A DNA stretch of 64,000 nucleotides from Microbacterium sp. LWH11-1.2 (GCF_038397745.1 NZ_CP151636.1:2604001-2668000), one strand, 5' to 3'. Counted from the stretch's first letter, positions 48,143 to 59,770 are shown. Numbers and translations: made by a program. The notes: generated from the sequence alone by a model not told the origin.

Positions 48143-48148
48143 ACCCTA
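48143..48148 (-). promoter_or_regulatory. -10 box for copC
   Basis: TAGGGT on the minus strand ends 6 nt before GTG 48136. Confidence 0.5.
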
Positions 48149-48237
48149 TGAAGAGCCGGTATGTGACGGCTGAGTATGCATGCGGCCTCCCGCGAGCCCC
48201 TCGGCATCCGTTAGTCTGGACAGCCTAGGAGGGCACA

Positions 48238-48723
48238 GTGACTGACAGCGACAGCCGACCGGCCGGAGAAGCCGCGATCCACCGCTCTGGTGAACAGAAG
48301 CACGACGTGACGCAGACGTTCGGACACGATTCGGACCTGTCCTTCGTGCCGTTCGGCGTGGAACTCACCGACGTCGAGCAGACCGCCATCGCGGCGCTGC
48401 CGTCGGGATCGGCCCTGTTGCTGGTGCGCTCGGGCGCCCTCGCCGGTGCCCGCTACCTCCTCGACACCGATGTGACGACGGTCGGACGCCACCCCGAGGC
48501 CGACATCTTCTTCGATGACGTGACCGTCTCTCGCCGTCACGCGGAGATCACGCGCACCGGCACGACGTTCGAGATCATCGACCAGCGCTCGCTCAACGGG
48601 ACGTACGTCAACGGCGAGCGGGTCGACCGCAGTGCGCTGGTCGACGGCTCCGAACTGCGCGTCGGCAAGTTCCGACTGAACTTCTTCGCCTCTCCGCACG
48701 ACCGCCAGGCGGCGAACGCCTGA
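48238..48723 (+). CDS. garA: GarA/OdhI-type FHA protein
   Basis: A 161-residue protein with a C-terminal FHA domain (residues about 80-145): TTVGRHPEADIFFDDVTVSRRHAEI with the phosphothreonine-binding Arg and Ser, then SLNGTYVNGERV. The N-terminal tail carries Thr in DVTQTFGHD, in place of the ETTS motif that PknB/PknG phosphorylate in GarA. GarA/OdhI inhibits 2-oxoglutarate dehydrogenase when unphosphorylated. It precedes two MerR genes as Rv1827 precedes Rv1828. GTG 48238 follows AGGAGG. A PASTA kinase lies at the end of the window. Confidence 0.87.
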   Translation: MTDSDSRPAGEAAIHRSGEQKHDVTQTFGHDSDLSFVPFGVELTDVEQTAIAALPSGSALLLVRSGALAGARYLLDTDVTTVGRHPEADIFFDDVTVSRRHAEITRTGTTFEIIDQRSLNGTYVNGERVDRSALVDGSELRVGKFRLNFFASPHDRQAANA

Positions 48724-49400
48724 TGGCGGCCACTCCCGCCCGCGAACGCTCTGCGTCCGCGGGCCTGCTGAGTATCGGTCAGGTGCTCGCGCGTCTCACT
48801 CCGGAGTTCCCCGATCTGACCTCCAGCAAGCTGCGTTTCCTCGAGGTGCAGGGCATCGTCAGCCCCTCGCGCACCGAGTCCGGCTACCGCAAGTTCTCGA
48901 CGGCCGACATCGAGCGGCTCCGGCTCGGACTCACCCTCCAGCGGGATCACTACCTGCCGCTGAGCGTGATCCGCGAGCAGCTGGACAGCTCTGCGGGGGA
49001 GGCCTCGCTCGCGCCGCCTCCGTCGATCACGCCGGCGCCGCGTCGCTATCGTCGGGCAGAGCTCCTCGCGGCGGCCGGAGCAGGACCCCAGCTGCTGAAC
49101 GACGCGATCAGCACCGGTGTCATCACCGCCCAGGAGAACTACCCCGAGGCGACGGTGACGCTCCTGCGCGGACTCGTCGCGCTGGATCGCCACGGGATCG
49201 AGCCCCGGCACCTGCGCTCCCTCCGTCAGGGGGCCGAGCGCGAGGTCGCTCTCATCGAGTCGGCGATGTCGTCGCTGCTGCGACGGACGGATGCCGCCTC
49301 CCGCGCGAAGGCCAGCGAACTCGCTCCCGAGCTGGCGACGAAGATCGACGAAGTGCGCTCGCTCTTCGTCAAGGACGCGCTGTCGCGTGTGCTTTCGTAA
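48723..49400 (+). CDS. ftsR: FtsR-type MerR family regulator
   Basis: A 225-residue MerR-family regulator. HTH LLSIGQVLARLTPEFPDLTSSKLRFLEVQGIVSPSRTESGYRKFS is at residues about 15-59, and helical regions follow. Position after garA matches Rv1828 and its C. glutamicum homologue FtsR, which activates ftsZ; the same role is inferred. ATG 48723 overlaps the garA stop by 1 nt. Confidence 0.83.
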   Translation: MAATPARERSASAGLLSIGQVLARLTPEFPDLTSSKLRFLEVQGIVSPSRTESGYRKFSTADIERLRLGLTLQRDHYLPLSVIREQLDSSAGEASLAPPPSITPAPRRYRRAELLAAAGAGPQLLNDAISTGVITAQENYPEATVTLLRGLVALDRHGIEPRHLRSLRQGAEREVALIESAMSSLLRRTDAASRAKASELAPELATKIDEVRSLFVKDALSRVLS

Positions 49401-49499
49401 CGAACTGATTGCGACACACCTTCGACGTCCCACGGATGTCATTGCCGGTGCCCGAGCACTGCTCTACCGTGGAGATAACCGTTCCAGGGAGGATTTCAG

Positions 49500-50045
49500 A
49501 TGAATGCGGATGAGCTCACAGGCGACCCGCGGTTCGTACCCGAACTCCTCTTCACGGACGGTCTCCCCGCCATGGACGACGAGGTCGGCTACCGCGGTGC
49601 CGTCGCCGCTCGTGCCGCCGGCATCACCTACCGTCAGCTGGATTACTGGGCCCGCACCGAGCTGGTCGAGCCCACCGTCCGCGGCGCGAGCGGCTCCGGC
49701 TCGCAGCGTCTCTACGGCTTCCGCGACATCCTGGTCCTGAAGCTCGTCAAGAGCCTCCTCGACACCGGCATCTCGCTGCAGCAGATCCGTACCGCTGTCG
49801 AAGAGCTGCGACGTGCCGGCATCCGCGATCTCGCCGGCACCACGCTGATGAGCGATGGTGCCTCCGTCTACCTGTGCACGTCGAACGACGAGGTCATCGA
49901 CCTCGTCAGCCGCGGCCAGGGCGTGTTCGGCATCGCCGTGGGCAAGGTGCTCCGCGAGGTCGAGTCGACGCTCGTCGCCTTCGACCCGACCGCACCGGAC
50001 CCCGTCGACGAGCTCTCCGCGCGCCGCTCGAAGCGCTCCGCCTGA
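49500..50045 (+). CDS. MerR family regulator (Rv1830-type)
   Basis: A 181-residue MerR-type protein: GYRGAVAARAAGITYRQLDYWARTELVEPTVRGASGSGSQRLYGFRDILVLKLVKSLLDTGISLQQI at residues about 30-96, then a short C-terminal helix-strand part. It corresponds to Rv1830, but the intervening bifunctional nuclease Rv1829 is missing here, replaced by a 99-nt gap. ATG 49500 follows GGGAGG at good spacing. Target genes unknown. A triple 24-nt repeat begins 3 nt after its stop. Confidence 0.85.
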   Translation: MNADELTGDPRFVPELLFTDGLPAMDDEVGYRGAVAARAAGITYRQLDYWARTELVEPTVRGASGSGSQRLYGFRDILVLKLVKSLLDTGISLQQIRTAVEELRRAGIRDLAGTTLMSDGASVYLCTSNDEVIDLVSRGQGVFGIAVGKVLREVESTLVAFDPTAPDPVDELSARRSKRSA

Positions 50046-50047
50046 TC

Positions 50048-50120
50048 CACCCTTCGACAGGCTCAGGGACCCACCCTTCGACAGGCTCAGGGACCCACCC
50101 TTCGACAGGCTCAGGGACCC
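50048..50120. repeat. 24-nt tandem repeat, three copies
   Basis: Three perfect head-to-tail copies of ACCCTTCGACAGGCTCAGGG plus ACCC, period 24 (TTCGACAGG at 50053, 50077 and 50101). The core CCCT...AGGG is weakly palindromic. A similar motif, CCTGAGCNTGTCGAAGGG, is a familiar dispersed intergenic repeat in actinobacteria and some proteobacteria. Confidence 0.85.
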
Positions 50121-50168
50121 GAGGGGGAGCTCTGCGCTCCTTGTCGGGTCGTAGAGCTTGCCGAAGCG

Positions 50169-50981
50169 TCAGGCGTTCTCGGGAAGCGCGATGCGCCCGG
50201 TGCGGATGATCCGGTCGAGCAGCTGATCGAAGTCGGCGGCGAGCTCCTGCGCGGAGTCTCCCGGCCAGATGTGCAGCGGCTTCGCCGCGCCCTGCGCCTG
50301 CTGCAGCGAGGTGCGCTCGGGCAGCTGGGGAGCGAGCACGAGAGGCCCGAACATGTCGCGGAGCTCCTTGATACGGAACTGGTGCTCGATGGACTGCGGG
50401 CGCACGCGGTTCACGACGATGCCGAGCGGCTGAAGACGAGGCGAGAGGCCGCGGCGGATCTCCTCGATCGCGCGGAGGGCGCGGTCCGCGGCGGCGACCG
50501 AGAACAGGCCGGGCTCGGTGACCACCATGACGCGGTCGCTGGCGGCCCAGGCCGTGCGGGTGAGCGCGTTCAGCGACGGCGCGCAGTCGATGAGCACGAG
50601 GTCGTAGTCGGCTTCGACGGCCGCGAGTGCCTCTTCGAGCTTCCAGACGTCGCGGACGCTCGGGTGCGGCCCGTCGAAGTTGATGGCGGAGGGGCTCCCG
50701 ATGAGCACGTCGATCGTGCCGGGGTGCACTTTCGCCCATCCGCTGGAGGTGATCGCCTGACGGACGACCTTCTCCTTCGGGTTCGCCAGGACATCGGCGA
50801 TGTTGAGTCGTCCGGCCACCTGGATGTCCATCCCGGTGGAGACGTCGGACTGCGGGTCGAGGTCGACGACGAGAGTCCGGACTCCTCGGGCGAAAGCCGC
50901 TGAGGCCAGCCCGAGTGTCACGGTCGTCTTGCCGACGCCCCCCTTGAGAGAGCTGACGCTGAGTACGTGCACGAACACCAC
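50169..50981 (-). CDS. ParA family ATPase
   Basis: A 270-residue deviant Walker A ATPase. P-loop [17 protein letters not shown] is at about residues 10-26, followed by VVDLDPQSDVSTGM and LVLIDCAPSLNALT. Within the family it resembles chromosome/septum positioning ATPases that are single genes in actinobacteria. No ParB partner is adjacent. GTG 50981 and 50978 both fit the GGGGAAGG ribosome binding site. It is divergent from pyruvate carboxylase with TAGGCT/TAGGGG elements between. Confidence 0.85.
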   Translation of the reverse strand: MVFVHVLSVSSLKGGVGKTTVTLGLASAAFARGVRTLVVDLDPQSDVSTGMDIQVAGRLNIADVLANPKEKVVRQAITSSGWAKVHPGTIDVLIGSPSAINFDGPHPSVRDVWKLEEALAAVEADYDLVLIDCAPSLNALTRTAWAASDRVMVVTEPGLFSVAAADRALRAIEEIRRGLSPRLQPLGIVVNRVRPQSIEHQFRIKELRDMFGPLVLAPQLPERTSLQQAQGAAKPLHIWPGDSAQELAADFDQLLDRIIRTGRIALPENA

Positions 50982-51064
50982 GTTACCTTCCCCTAGGCTG
51001 AGGGAACACTCAGCCCCGCCCCTGCACGCCGAAAACGCCGTGCATCGAGCTCTCAGAGGTGTGC

Positions 51065-54000
51065 ATGTTCCAGAAGATCCTTGTGGCCAACCGCGGCGAG
51101 ATCGCGATCCGGGCCTTCCGAGCGGCGTACGAGGTGGGGGCGCGCACCGTCGCGGTCTTCCCCCATGAGGACCGCGGGTCCGTCCATCGACTCAAGGCCG
51201 ATGAGGCCTACGAGATCGGCGAACGCGGTCACCCCGTCCGCGCGTACCTGAACGTCGACGAGATCATCCGCGTCGCGCTGGAGGCGGGAGCGGATGCGAT
51301 CTACCCCGGATACGGCTTCCTGTCGGAGAACCCGGAGCTCGCGGAGAAGGCGGCGGCCAACGGCATCGTCTTCATCGGCCCGCCGGCGAAGGTGCTCGAG
51401 ATGGCGGGCAACAAGGTCGAGGCGAAGCGGCACGCGATCGAGGCCGGAGTGCCGGTGCTGCGTTCGACCGAGGCATCCGACGACGTCGAGGCGCTCGTCG
51501 CCCAGGCGGAGGACATCGGCTTCCCGCTCTTCGCCAAGGCGGTGGCGGGCGGCGGCGGCCGCGGCATGCGTCGCGTCGAGACCGCGGGTGATCTCGCACC
51601 GGCTCTGGCCGAGGCGATGCGGGAGGCTGCGAGCGCCTTCGGCGACGCCCGGATGTTCCTGGAGCAGGCCGTGGTGCGCCCCCGGCACATCGAGGTGCAG
51701 ATCCTCGCCGACAAGACCGGCGAGACCGTGCACCTGTTCGAGCGCGACTGCTCGGTGCAGCGGCGCCACCAGAAGGTCGTCGAGATCGCTCCGGCGCCGA
51801 ATCTGGACGACAGCATCCGCACCGCACTCCACGGCTACGCGGTCGCCTTCGCCCGCTCGATCGGCTACGAGAACGCCGGTACCGTCGAGTTCCTGCTGGA
51901 GACGGCGGGCGAGCGCACGGGCGAGGTCGTCTTCATCGAGATGAACCCGCGCATCCAGGTCGAGCACACCGTGACCGAGGAGGTCACCGACGTCGACCTC
52001 GTGCAGAGTCAGATGCGGATCGCCGCGGGCCAGACTCTCGCGGAGCTGGGACTGCAGCAGCAGAACCTGCACCTGCGGGGGGCTGCGCTGCAGTGCCGCA
52101 TCACCACCGAGGACCCGACGCAGGGCTTCCGCCCCGACACCGGCAAGATCACGACCTACCGCTCACCCGGCGGCGCCGGCATCCGCCTCGACGGAGGCAC
52201 GGTGCATCAGGGGGCGCAGATCAGCCCGCACTTCGACTCGATGCTGGCGAAGCTGACCTGCCGCGGTCGCGACTTCCCCGCGGCCGTCGCGCGTGCCCGG
52301 CGCGCGCTGGCGGAGTTCCGCATCCGCGGCGTCTCGACGAACATCCCCTTCCTCCAGGCCCTGCTCGACGACGACGCCTTCATCGCGGGCGACGTGAGCA
52401 CCTCCTTCATCGACGAGCGGCCGGAGCTCCTGCGCGGTCGGGTCTCGAAGGACCGCGGCACGAAGCTCCTGAACTGGCTGGTCGACGTCACCGTCAACAA
52501 GCCCCACGGCGCGCACCCCGGTGTCATCGACCCGGTCGCGAAGCTCCCCGTCGTCGATCTCTCGACCGAGCCGATCGCCGGGTCGCGTCAGCGGCTGCTC
52601 GAGCTCGGTCCGGAGGGCTTCGCCCGGAGCCTCCGCGAGCAGACGGCACTCGCGATCACCGACACCACCTTCCGCGACGCGCACCAGTCGCTGCTGGCCA
52701 CGCGCGTGCGCACCAAGGACCTCGTCGCGGCTGCTCCGTACCTGGCGCGGCTCACGCCGGGCCTGCTGTCCGTCGAGGCTTGGGGCGGGGCGACATACGA
52801 CGTCGCGCTGCGCTTCCTCGGCGAGGACCCCTGGGAGCGACTCGACAAACTGCGCGCCGCGCTGCCGAACGTCGCGATCCAGATGCTGCTGCGCGGACGC
52901 AACACGGTCGGCTACACGCCGTACCCGACGGCGGTCACCGAGGCGTTCGTCGCCGAGGCAGCCGCGAGCGGGGTCGACATCTTCCGGATCTTCGACGCCC
53001 TCAACGACGTGGAGCAGATGCGCCCCGCCATCGAGGCCGTGCGCAACACCGGCACCGCGGTCGCCGAGGTGGCCCTCTGCTACACCGGCGACCTCCTCGA
53101 CCCGGCCGAGAACCTCTACACGCTCGACTACTACCTCGGTCTCGCCGACCAGATCGTCGCGGCCGGGGCGCACATCATCGCGATCAAGGACATGGCGGGG
53201 CTCCTGAGGCCCGCGGCTGCAGCGAAGCTCGTCGCAGCGCTGCGCGAGCGCTTCGACCTCCCTGTCCACCTGCACACGCACGACACGCCGGGCGGCCAGC
53301 TGGCTACGCTCCTCGCAGCCAGCGCGGTCGGAGTGGATGCCGTGGATGCCGCGTCGGCACCGCTCTCCGGAACCACCAGCCAGCCGTCGCTGTCCTCGCT
53401 CGTCGCGGCGCTCGCGCACACCGATCGGGACAGCGGCATCTCCCTCGACGCGGTGTCCGATCTCGAGCCGTACTGGGAGGCGGTGCGCCGGCAGTACGCG
53501 CCGTTCGAGTCGGGGCTTCCCGGACCCACGGGCCGCGTGTACCACCACGAGATCCCCGGCGGGCAGCTGTCGAACCTCCGCCAGCAGGCGAAGGCCCTCG
53601 GTCTCGCGGATGACTTCGAGCTCATCGAGGACATGTACGCCGCGGCCGACCGCATCCTCGGGCGCGTTCCGAAGGTGACGCCGTCATCGAAGGTCGTCGG
53701 CGACCTCGCGCTGCATCTCGCCGCCGTGAAGGCGGATCCTGCGGACTTCGAGGCGAACCCGGAGAAGTACGACGTGCCGGACTCGGTCGTCGGATTCATG
53801 GCGGGCGAGCTGGGCGACCTCCCCGGAGGATGGCCGGAGCCGTTCCGCACCAAGGTCCTCGCCGGACGCTCGGTGCGCACCGGGCTCACGCAGATCAGCG
53901 CGGAGGACGAGGCCGCTCTCGCCGGTTCCAGCGCCGAGCGGCGTGCGCGGCTCAACTCCCTGCTGTTCCCTGCGCCCACCGCGGAGTACACCGAGCGGCG

Positions 54001-54472
54001 CGAGCTCTTCGGCGACCTCTCCGTCCTCGACACGAGCGACTACCTCTTCGGACTCGTGCAGGGACAGGAGCATCGCATCGAGATCGACCGCGGCGTGCAG
54101 CTGTTCATCGGTCTGGAGGCCATCGGCGACGCCGACGACAAGGGCATGCGGACCGTGATGACGACTCTGAACGGGCAGCTCCGACCTGTCTTCGTGCGAG
54201 ACAGGTCCGTCGCGGTGGACGCGCACGAGGCCGAGCGGGCGGACACCAACGTCCCCGGCCAGGTCGCCGCTCCGTTCTCCGGTGTCGTCACGCTCAAGGC
54301 CGAGGTCGGTGCTGCCGTCCGGGCCGGCGAGCCGATCGCCTCGATCGAGGCGATGAAGATGGAAGCGGCCATCACCGCGCCCGTCGACGGCGTGATCGAG
54401 CGTCACGCGATCGCCGAGACGCAGCAGGTGGATGCCGGAGATCTTTTGGTCGTCATCCGTCCCGCGCACTAA
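51065..54472 (+). CDS. pyc: Pyruvate carboxylase
   Basis: A 1135-residue anaplerotic biotin enzyme making oxaloacetate from pyruvate and bicarbonate. The biotin carboxylase half (residues 1-450; KILVANRGEIAIRAFRAA, then GGGGRGMR ATP loop) is followed by the carboxyltransferase domain (ITDTTFRDAHQSLLATR near 535). The C-terminal biotinyl domain has the biotinylated Lys in IEAMKMEAAI. Full length for a single-chain enzyme. ATG 51065 is preferred over GTG 51059 because AGAGG (51055-51059) is correctly spaced to it. Confidence 0.97.
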   Translation: MFQKILVANRGEIAIRAFRAAYEVGARTVAVFPHEDRGSVHRLKADEAYEIGERGHPVRAYLNVDEIIRVALEAGADAIYPGYGFLSENPELAEKAAANGIVFIGPPAKVLEMAGNKVEAKRHAIEAGVPVLRSTEASDDVEALVAQAEDIGFPLFAKAVAGGGGRGMRRVETAGDLAPALAEAMREAASAFGDARMFLEQAVVRPRHIEVQILADKTGETVHLFERDCSVQRRHQKVVEIAPAPNLDDSIRTALHGYAVAFARSIGYENAGTVEFLLETAGERTGEVVFIEMNPRIQVEHTVTEEVTDVDLVQSQMRIAAGQTLAELGLQQQNLHLRGAALQCRITTEDPTQGFRPDTGKITTYRSPGGAGIRLDGGTVHQGAQISPHFDSMLAKLTCRGRDFPAAVARARRALAEFRIRGVSTNIPFLQALLDDDAFIAGDVSTSFIDERPELLRGRVSKDRGTKLLNWLVDVTVNKPHGAHPGVIDPVAKLPVVDLSTEPIAGSRQRLLELGPEGFARSLREQTALAITDTTFRDAHQSLLATRVRTKDLVAAAPYLARLTPGLLSVEAWGGATYDVALRFLGEDPWERLDKLRAALPNVAIQMLLRGRNTVGYTPYPTAVTEAFVAEAAASGVDIFRIFDALNDVEQMRPAIEAVRNTGTAVAEVALCYTGDLLDPAENLYTLDYYLGLADQIVAAGAHIIAIKDMAGLLRPAAAAKLVAALRERFDLPVHLHTHDTPGGQLATLLAASAVGVDAVDAASAPLSGTTSQPSLSSLVAALAHTDRDSGISLDAVSDLEPYWEAVRRQYAPFESGLPGPTGRVYHHEIPGGQLSNLRQQAKALGLADDFELIEDMYAAADRILGRVPKVTPSSKVVGDLALHLAAVKADPADFEANPEKYDVPDSVVGFMAGELGDLPGGWPEPFRTKVLAGRSVRTGLTQISAEDEAALAGSSAERRARLNSLLFPAPTAEYTERRELFGDLSVLDTSDYLFGLVQGQEHRIEIDRGVQLFIGLEAIGDADDKGMRTVMTTLNGQLRPVFVRDRSVAVDAHEAERADTNVPGQVAAPFSGVVTLKAEVGAAVRAGEPIASIEAMKMEAAITAPVDGVIERHAIAETQQVDAGDLLVVIRPAH

Positions 54473-54538
54473 TCTTGTGCGGGCGAGGGCCGCGCACCGT
54501 GTGCGCACCCGAGGCCCGCGCAGGCTTGGAGTGACATC

Positions 54539-56466
<1,928 letters not shown>

Positions 56467-56467
<1 letters not shown>

Positions 56468-56958
56468 TGGCCGTCCGCGAGATCCGCATCTTCGGCGACC
56501 CCGTCCTGCGTACCGTGTGCGCCCCGATCGATGACATCGACGACGGCGTCCGCGCACTGGTGGCCGACCTCGTCGAGACGGTCGAGCTGCCTGGCCGAGC
56601 CGGAGTGGCCGCCCCGCAGATCGGCGTGGCGTTGCGCGCCTTCAGCTACAACATCGACGGTGACATCGGCTACGTGCTCAACCCGGTGCTCGTGGAGGTG
56701 CGGGGCGAACCCGAGCCGACCGGAGAGGGCTGCCTGTCCGTTCCCGGGCTCTGGCACGATGCGCAGCGGCACCCGTGGGCGCGCGTCGAGGGGATCGACC
56801 TCGACGGGAATCCTGTGGTGCTCGAGGGCGACGGTCTCCTCGCCCAGGCGCTTCAGCACGAGACGGATCACCTCGACGGGAAGCTGTTCCTGTCGCGTCT
56901 CGATCCGGAGACCCGCAAACAGGCGATGCGCGAGGTGCGCGAGAGCGCCTGGTTCTAG
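56467..56958 (+). CDS. def: Peptide deformylase
   Basis: A 163-residue metalloenzyme that removes formyl from nascent proteins. The three signatures are intact: [16 protein letters not shown] (Cys ligand) and QHETDHLDG (HExxH-type ligands and catalytic Glu). Length is normal. ATG 56467 overlaps the preceding stop, so expression is coupled to the MinD-like gene. No fmt gene nearby. Confidence 0.95.
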
Positions 56959-56980
56959 CCGCCGAGCGCCCCCTTCTCAC

Positions 56981-57020
56981 CGAACGGCCCCCTTGCGCGT
57001 GTGCGCGAGGGGGCCGTTCG
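56981..57020. terminator. Bidirectional terminator hairpin
   Basis: CGAACGGCCCCC (56981-56992) pairs perfectly with GGGGGCCGTTCG (57009-57020) between convergent def and fadD. Confidence 0.8.
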
Positions 57021-57049
57021 TCGGGAAGGGGGTGGGTCGACCTGCCGGG

Positions 57050-58882
57050 TCAGCCGCCGATCGCGACGTTGGTCGTCGAGACCGGCTCGTCGTAGATCGC
57101 GGAGATCTCGTCGGCGAAGTCGTTCATGATGACGTTGCGCTTGATGGAGAGCTTCGGCGTCAGGTGGCCCGAGGCCTCGGTCCACTCCGAATCGAGGATC
57201 GTGAACTTGCGGATCGACTCGGCGCGCGACACGCGGGCGTTCGCGCCGTCGACGGCGCGTTGGACCTCGGCCCGGACGGCGTCGTTGCGGGAAGCCTCCA
57301 CCAGCGTCATCTTGGCGTCGAGGCCGTTGTTCGCGAGCCACGTCGGCAGCATCTCGGGATCGAGCGTCACCAGGGCCGAGATGAACGGGCGCTGATCGCC
57401 GACCACGACGACCTGGCCGATGATCGGGTTCGCCCGGATCGGGTCCTCGAGCGCTGCGGGGGCGACGTTCTTGCCTCCGGCCGTGACGATGATCTCCTTC
57501 TTGCGACCGGTGATCGTGAGGAAGCCCTCGGAGTCGAAGCTGCCGATGTCGCCGGTGCGGAACCAGCCGCCGTCGCTGAACGCCTCGGCCGTGGCCTCGG
57601 GGTTGTTCCAGTACTCCTTGAAGACGTTGATGCCGCGTACCTCGATCTCGCCATCCTCGCCGAGGCGCACGCCGACGCCGGGGAGCGCGGGACCGACCGT
57701 GCCGATCTTCGACTTGTCGGCCAGGTTCACCGTGGCGGGAGCCGTCGTCTCGGTCAATCCGTAGCCCTCGAGGATCACGACGCCGAGGCTGTGGAAGAAG
57801 TGACCGAGTCGCGGGCCCAGGGGAGCGGAGCCGGACACGGCGTAGACCACGTTCCCGCCCATCGCGGCGCGGAGCTTGCTGTAGACGAGCTTGTTGAAGA
57901 GGGCGAACTTCAGCTTCATCCCGAAGGGGATCTTCTTGCCTTCTTCGAGCAGCTTCGAGTGCTCGATGGCGACATCCGCCGCGGCGCGGAAGATCTTGCC
58001 CTTCCCACCGGCCTCCGCCTTCTGCTCGGCGGAGTTGTACACCTTCTCGAACACGCGAGGGACGGCGAGGAGGAAGGTCGGCTTGAACGAGCCCAGGGCG
58101 GGCAGGAGCTGTCGCGTGTCGGGCTGGTGACCGGTGCGGACGCCCGCGTGGATGTCGAGGATCGAGATGAAGCGCGCGAAGACGTGAGCCGTCGTGATGA
58201 ACAGGAGGGTCGAGGCGCCCGGCGTCTGCACGACCGCGTCGAGGGCCTTCGCGGAGTTGCGGGTGAGCTCGACGAAGTTGCTGTGCGTGAGCACGCAGCC
58301 CTTCGGGCGACCGGTGGAGCCCGAGGTGTAGATGAGGGTGGCGATGTCGGAGCCGACGGCGAGGTTGCGGCGACGCTCGATCTCCTCGTCGGTGACCGCT
58401 GCGCCCTGCGCCGTGAGCGTGTCGATGGCGCCGAGGTGCAGCTGCCAGACCTCGCGGATCAGGGGAAGGTCGCCGCGCACCTCGTCGACGCGGGCGAAGT
58501 GCTCCGGAGATTCGACCACGAGGGCGATCGCCCCGGAGTCCTCGAGGATCCACTGGATCTGAGAGGGGGAGCTGGTCTCGTAGATCGGGACCATCACGGC
58601 GCCGGCGTAGAAGAGCGCGAAATCGACCAGCGTCCACTCGTACGTCGTGCGCGCGAGGAAGCCGACCTTCTCGCCCGGCTGGATGCCTGCGGCGGCGAAT
58701 CCCTTCGCCAGGGCGATCACGGCCGTCTGGAAGTCGGCGGCGGAGATGTCGCGCCAGCCTTCGCCCTCGGGCACCGAGAACAGCGCGCGGTCGGGGGTGG
58801 CCTTGACGCGCTGGAACAAGAGGTCCGAGACGTTTGCGTCGGGGTCGGCGGGGACGATCGCGGGGACTTCAAACTGGACCAC
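57050..58882 (-). CDS. Long-chain fatty acid-CoA ligase (FadD15-like)
   Basis: A 610-residue AMP-forming acyl-CoA synthetase. P-loop TLIYTSGSTGRPKGCVLTHSN is near residues 182-202, GYGLTETTAP near 367, WFRTGDIG near 440, and a C-terminal KRNVIM segment near the catalytic Lys (LTPKLSIKR). Class and length match Rv2187 (FadD15), which lies in the same neighbourhood as aroG and pknL in M. tuberculosis. GTG 58882 follows AAGGAG; TAGACT at 58922-58927 is a likely -10. Confidence 0.92.
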   Translation of the reverse strand: MVQFEVPAIVPADPDANVSDLLFQRVKATPDRALFSVPEGEGWRDISAADFQTAVIALAKGFAAAGIQPGEKVGFLARTTYEWTLVDFALFYAGAVMVPIYETSSPSQIQWILEDSGAIALVVESPEHFARVDEVRGDLPLIREVWQLHLGAIDTLTAQGAAVTDEEIERRRNLAVGSDIATLIYTSGSTGRPKGCVLTHSNFVELTRNSAKALDAVVQTPGASTLLFITTAHVFARFISILDIHAGVRTGHQPDTRQLLPALGSFKPTFLLAVPRVFEKVYNSAEQKAEAGGKGKIFRAAADVAIEHSKLLEEGKKIPFGMKLKFALFNKLVYSKLRAAMGGNVVYAVSGSAPLGPRLGHFFHSLGVVILEGYGLTETTAPATVNLADKSKIGTVGPALPGVGVRLGEDGEIEVRGINVFKEYWNNPEATAEAFSDGGWFRTGDIGSFDSEGFLTITGRKKEIIVTAGGKNVAPAALEDPIRANPIIGQVVVVGDQRPFISALVTLDPEMLPTWLANNGLDAKMTLVEASRNDAVRAEVQRAVDGANARVSRAESIRKFTILDSEWTEASGHLTPKLSIKRNVIMNDFADEISAIYDEPVSTTNVAIGG

Positions 58883-59020
58883 GGCAGCTCCTTCGGTACC
58901 GGTCGGGCACGTGTGTGGTCTTGAGTCTAGGGCATGACACCCCGTCGCACCTCGTGTGGAACTGAGTCGCGATCGCGCATCCCGATCGAAGATCGCCGAA
59001 GCGGATGCCGGACGCGGCGC

Positions 59021-59026
59021 TAGACT
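59021..59026 (+). promoter_or_regulatory. -10 box for acyltransferase gene
   Basis: TAGACT ends 8 nt before ATG 59035. It argues against a start at ATG 59005, which would lie upstream of the promoter. Confidence 0.5.
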
Positions 59027-59034
59027 TCACCTCG

Positions 59035-59730
59035 ATGTTCTACTGGCTGATGAAGTACGTCGTGATCGGCCCCGTGGTCAAGGCGATCTTCCGTCCCTGG
59101 ATCGTGGGCCGCAAGAACGTGCCCGCGAACGGGGCGGCGATCCTCGCCAGCAACCATCTCTCGTTCGCGGACTCCATCTTCCTGCCGCTGGTGATCGATC
59201 GCCCGATGTCCTTCCTCGCCAAGAGCGACTACTTCACGGGCCGCGGCCTGAAGGGCTTCGCGACCAAGTTCTTCATGAAGGCCACGGGGCAGATCCCGAT
59301 CGACCGATCCGGAGGCAAGGCCTCGGAGGCTTCTCTGAACACCGGTCTGCAGGTGCTCGGCGGCGGCGACCTGCTCGGCATCTACCCGGAGGGCACGCGA
59401 AGCCCCGACGGCAAGCTGTACCGCGGACGCACCGGCATCGCACGGATGGCGCTCGAGGCCAAGGTCCCCGTCGTCCCCGTGATCATGGTCGACACCGACA
59501 CGGCCATGCCGATCGGCCAGCGGCTTCCCCGCATCATGCGCGTCGGGATCGTCATCGGAGAGCCGCTCGACTTCTCCCGCTACGCCGGGATGGAGAACGA
59601 CAGGTACATCCTGCGCTCCGTCACCGACGAGATCATGGTGGCCCTGCATCGTCTCGGTCAGCAGGAGTACGAGGACGTCTACGCCTCGACCGTGAAGGAC
59701 CGTCTTCCCTCCCGTGTCACACGGCGCTAG
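59035..59730 (+). CDS. 1-acyl-sn-glycerol-3-phosphate acyltransferase
   Basis: A 231-residue PlsC-type acyltransferase for phosphatidic acid synthesis. The catalytic NHLSFAD (HxxxxD) is near residues 43-49, and YPEGTRSPDGKLYRGRTG holds the EGTR glycerophosphate site. A hydrophobic N-terminus may associate with the membrane. It is equivalent to Rv2182c near aroG. ATG 59035 is chosen because of the TAGACT -10 box. Confidence 0.9.
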   Translation: MFYWLMKYVVIGPVVKAIFRPWIVGRKNVPANGAAILASNHLSFADSIFLPLVIDRPMSFLAKSDYFTGRGLKGFATKFFMKATGQIPIDRSGGKASEASLNTGLQVLGGGDLLGIYPEGTRSPDGKLYRGRTGIARMALEAKVPVVPVIMVDTDTAMPIGQRLPRIMRVGIVIGEPLDFSRYAGMENDRYILRSVTDEIMVALHRLGQQEYEDVYASTVKDRLPSRVTRR

Positions 59731-59758
59731 CGGAGCGTCCAGGGTGCACGTCGACCAC

Positions 59759-59764
59759 TAGGCT
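59759..59764 (+). promoter_or_regulatory. -10 box for DAHP synthase gene
   Basis: TAGGCT ends 6 nt before ATG 59771; leaderless start likely. Confidence 0.5.
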
Positions 59765-59770
59765 TGAGGC

